From a bacterium (lineage in GTDB: Bacteria > Bacillota_A > Clostridia > Lachnospirales > Lachnospiraceae): DNA of 59,230 nucleotides. Shown piece by piece: positions 58,675-59,230 of the stretch (the first letter of the stretch is position 1; each line of letters starts with the position of its first letter). The stretch lies in the NCBI GenBank assembly GCA_004562915.1, contig SFQZ01000008.1, forward strand, positions 1 through 59,230, written 5' to 3'. The notes under the pieces are model-generated. The model saw only the letters and a program-made list of their open reading frames with translations. It did no database searches and was not told the DNA's origin. Position numbers and translations under genes: made by a program.

Positions 58675-59230
58675 ATGCTGAGTTATCGTCACGAAAACAT
58701 TCCATATCATTCCGATATTGATATCCGTTTTCGTATAAATGACTATTACCACACCTACACTGCCCCTCACTGGCACAACAGTCTGGAAATTCTATATATT
58801 TTAGAAGGCAGGGAAGAATGGTGTCTGGGAGAAAATCGACATTATATCATTGAAAGCGGTGATTTTCTGGTCATTAATTCAAGAGAGATTCACAGTATGC
58901 AGATGCAGGATCATTCCCGGGAAATGCTGATCCAAATACCTTACCCGTTTTTGAAACGTTATATTCCTGATATGGATCAGATACGATTTACTTTTTCAGG
59001 ACTGTCACAGGATCCGCAAAAACAGGAAGAGTATCAGCACATTCGGGAATATCTGCATACGATCAGTGAATTATACCCTCTGCAGTCTTCAAATTATATT
59101 CTGCGATTTCACAGTCTGATATTTGAATTGCTGTTTCATTTTATGAATTTTTTCCGGGAAGAGATCAGTCCCACAGAAAAAGAAAGTACGGTCAAATATA
59201 TGCAGAGACTGGGGCATATTACTTCCTATG
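58675..59230 (+). CDS. AraC-family regulator, N-terminal part (cut by window edge)
   Basis: The frame is open from the ATG with AAGGAG upstream to the edge (185 codons). The cupin half is seen: APHWHNSLEILYILEGREEW and IIESGDFLVINSREIHSM. The HTH half would lie beyond the window, so the AraC assignment rests on the sensor domain, which is like that of the regulator at 3706-4554. Confidence 0.82.
   Translation, partial: MLSYRHENIPYHSDIDIRFRINDYYHTYTAPHWHNSLEILYILEGREEWCLGENRHYIIESGDFLVINSREIHSMQMQDHSREMLIQIPYPFLKRYIPDMDQIRFTFSGLSQDPQKQEEYQHIREYLHTISELYPLQSSNYILRFHSLIFELLFHFMNFFREEISPTEKESTVKYMQRLGHITSY

Overview
The window looks like a chromosomal segment of a low-GC Firmicute, most likely a gut Lachnospiraceae. 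The evidence is the protein repertoire (microcompartment-based fucose/propanediol use, araBAD under a GntR-type AraR, an ECF vitamin transporter, an LCP protein, a MoxR/VWA cassette), strong AAGGAGG-type ribosome binding sites, and TTGACA/TATAAT promoters. The species cannot be assigned from sequence alone. I see no tRNA, rRNA, CRISPR array, prophage or insertion sequence.

The left half is a bacterial microcompartment (BMC) region for deoxyhexose use. L-fucose isomerase (1691-3487) has its own AraC-type neighbour. The main BMC locus runs leftward in two transcription blocks. Block 1 (promoter 26152-26180) encodes a glycyl-radical propanediol dehydratase, its radical-SAM activase, a PduU/EutS shell protein and a PduV/EutP GTPase. 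Block 2 (promoter 21702-21730) encodes fuculose-1-phosphate aldolase with a C-terminal targeting tail, PduP, a Zn alcohol dehydrogenase, four BMC-H shell proteins, PduL, the PduN/EutN vertex, PduS, PduT, a DeoR regulator, PduQ, and then a complete B12-dependent diol dehydratase set (PduCDE, reactivase PduGH, adenosyltransferase PduO). One locus therefore carries two unrelated propanediol dehydratases, one radical-SAM/glycyl-radical and one adenosylcobalamin-dependent. Both promoters have GTGG(G)TTTT-type repeats upstream with a matching 21-bp phase, which suggests one shared regulator; the DeoR protein is the obvious candidate. Expected flow: fucose, fuculose, fuculose-1-P (the kinase is not in the window), DHAP plus lactaldehyde, 1,2-propanediol, propionaldehyde, then propanol and propionyl-CoA/propionyl-P.

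The middle holds a PHP-domain hydrolase divergent from block 1, a GntR regulator divergent from a large cytoplasmic GH38-like/DUF5054 protein (with three AAACATATTT-type sites between them), an LCP cell-wall protein, and an L-arabinose operon (araR-araA-araB-araD-esterase) whose promoter is overlapped by two palindromic 11-mers 21 bp apart. Next comes a leftward coaBC - ECF S component - coaX - metY - pepQ operon. A separate rightward pair of BMC-H shell genes (43610-44222) lies about 17 kb from the nearest gene of the main BMC locus, and one of the pair has a cysteine at the predicted pore.

The right end holds an uncharacterised membrane protein, a DUF2298 polytopic protein, and a leftward array: a WYL-less HTH/WCX regulator, a BspA-type LRR protein, a VWA protein, a MoxR AAA+ ATPase, the branched-chain amino acid ABC transporter (LivJHMGF) and a cytidylate-kinase-like protein. 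An isochorismatase-family hydrolase, a DUF1858 protein and a truncated AraC regulator run rightward to the edge. The left edge cuts a DEAD-box RNA helicase.
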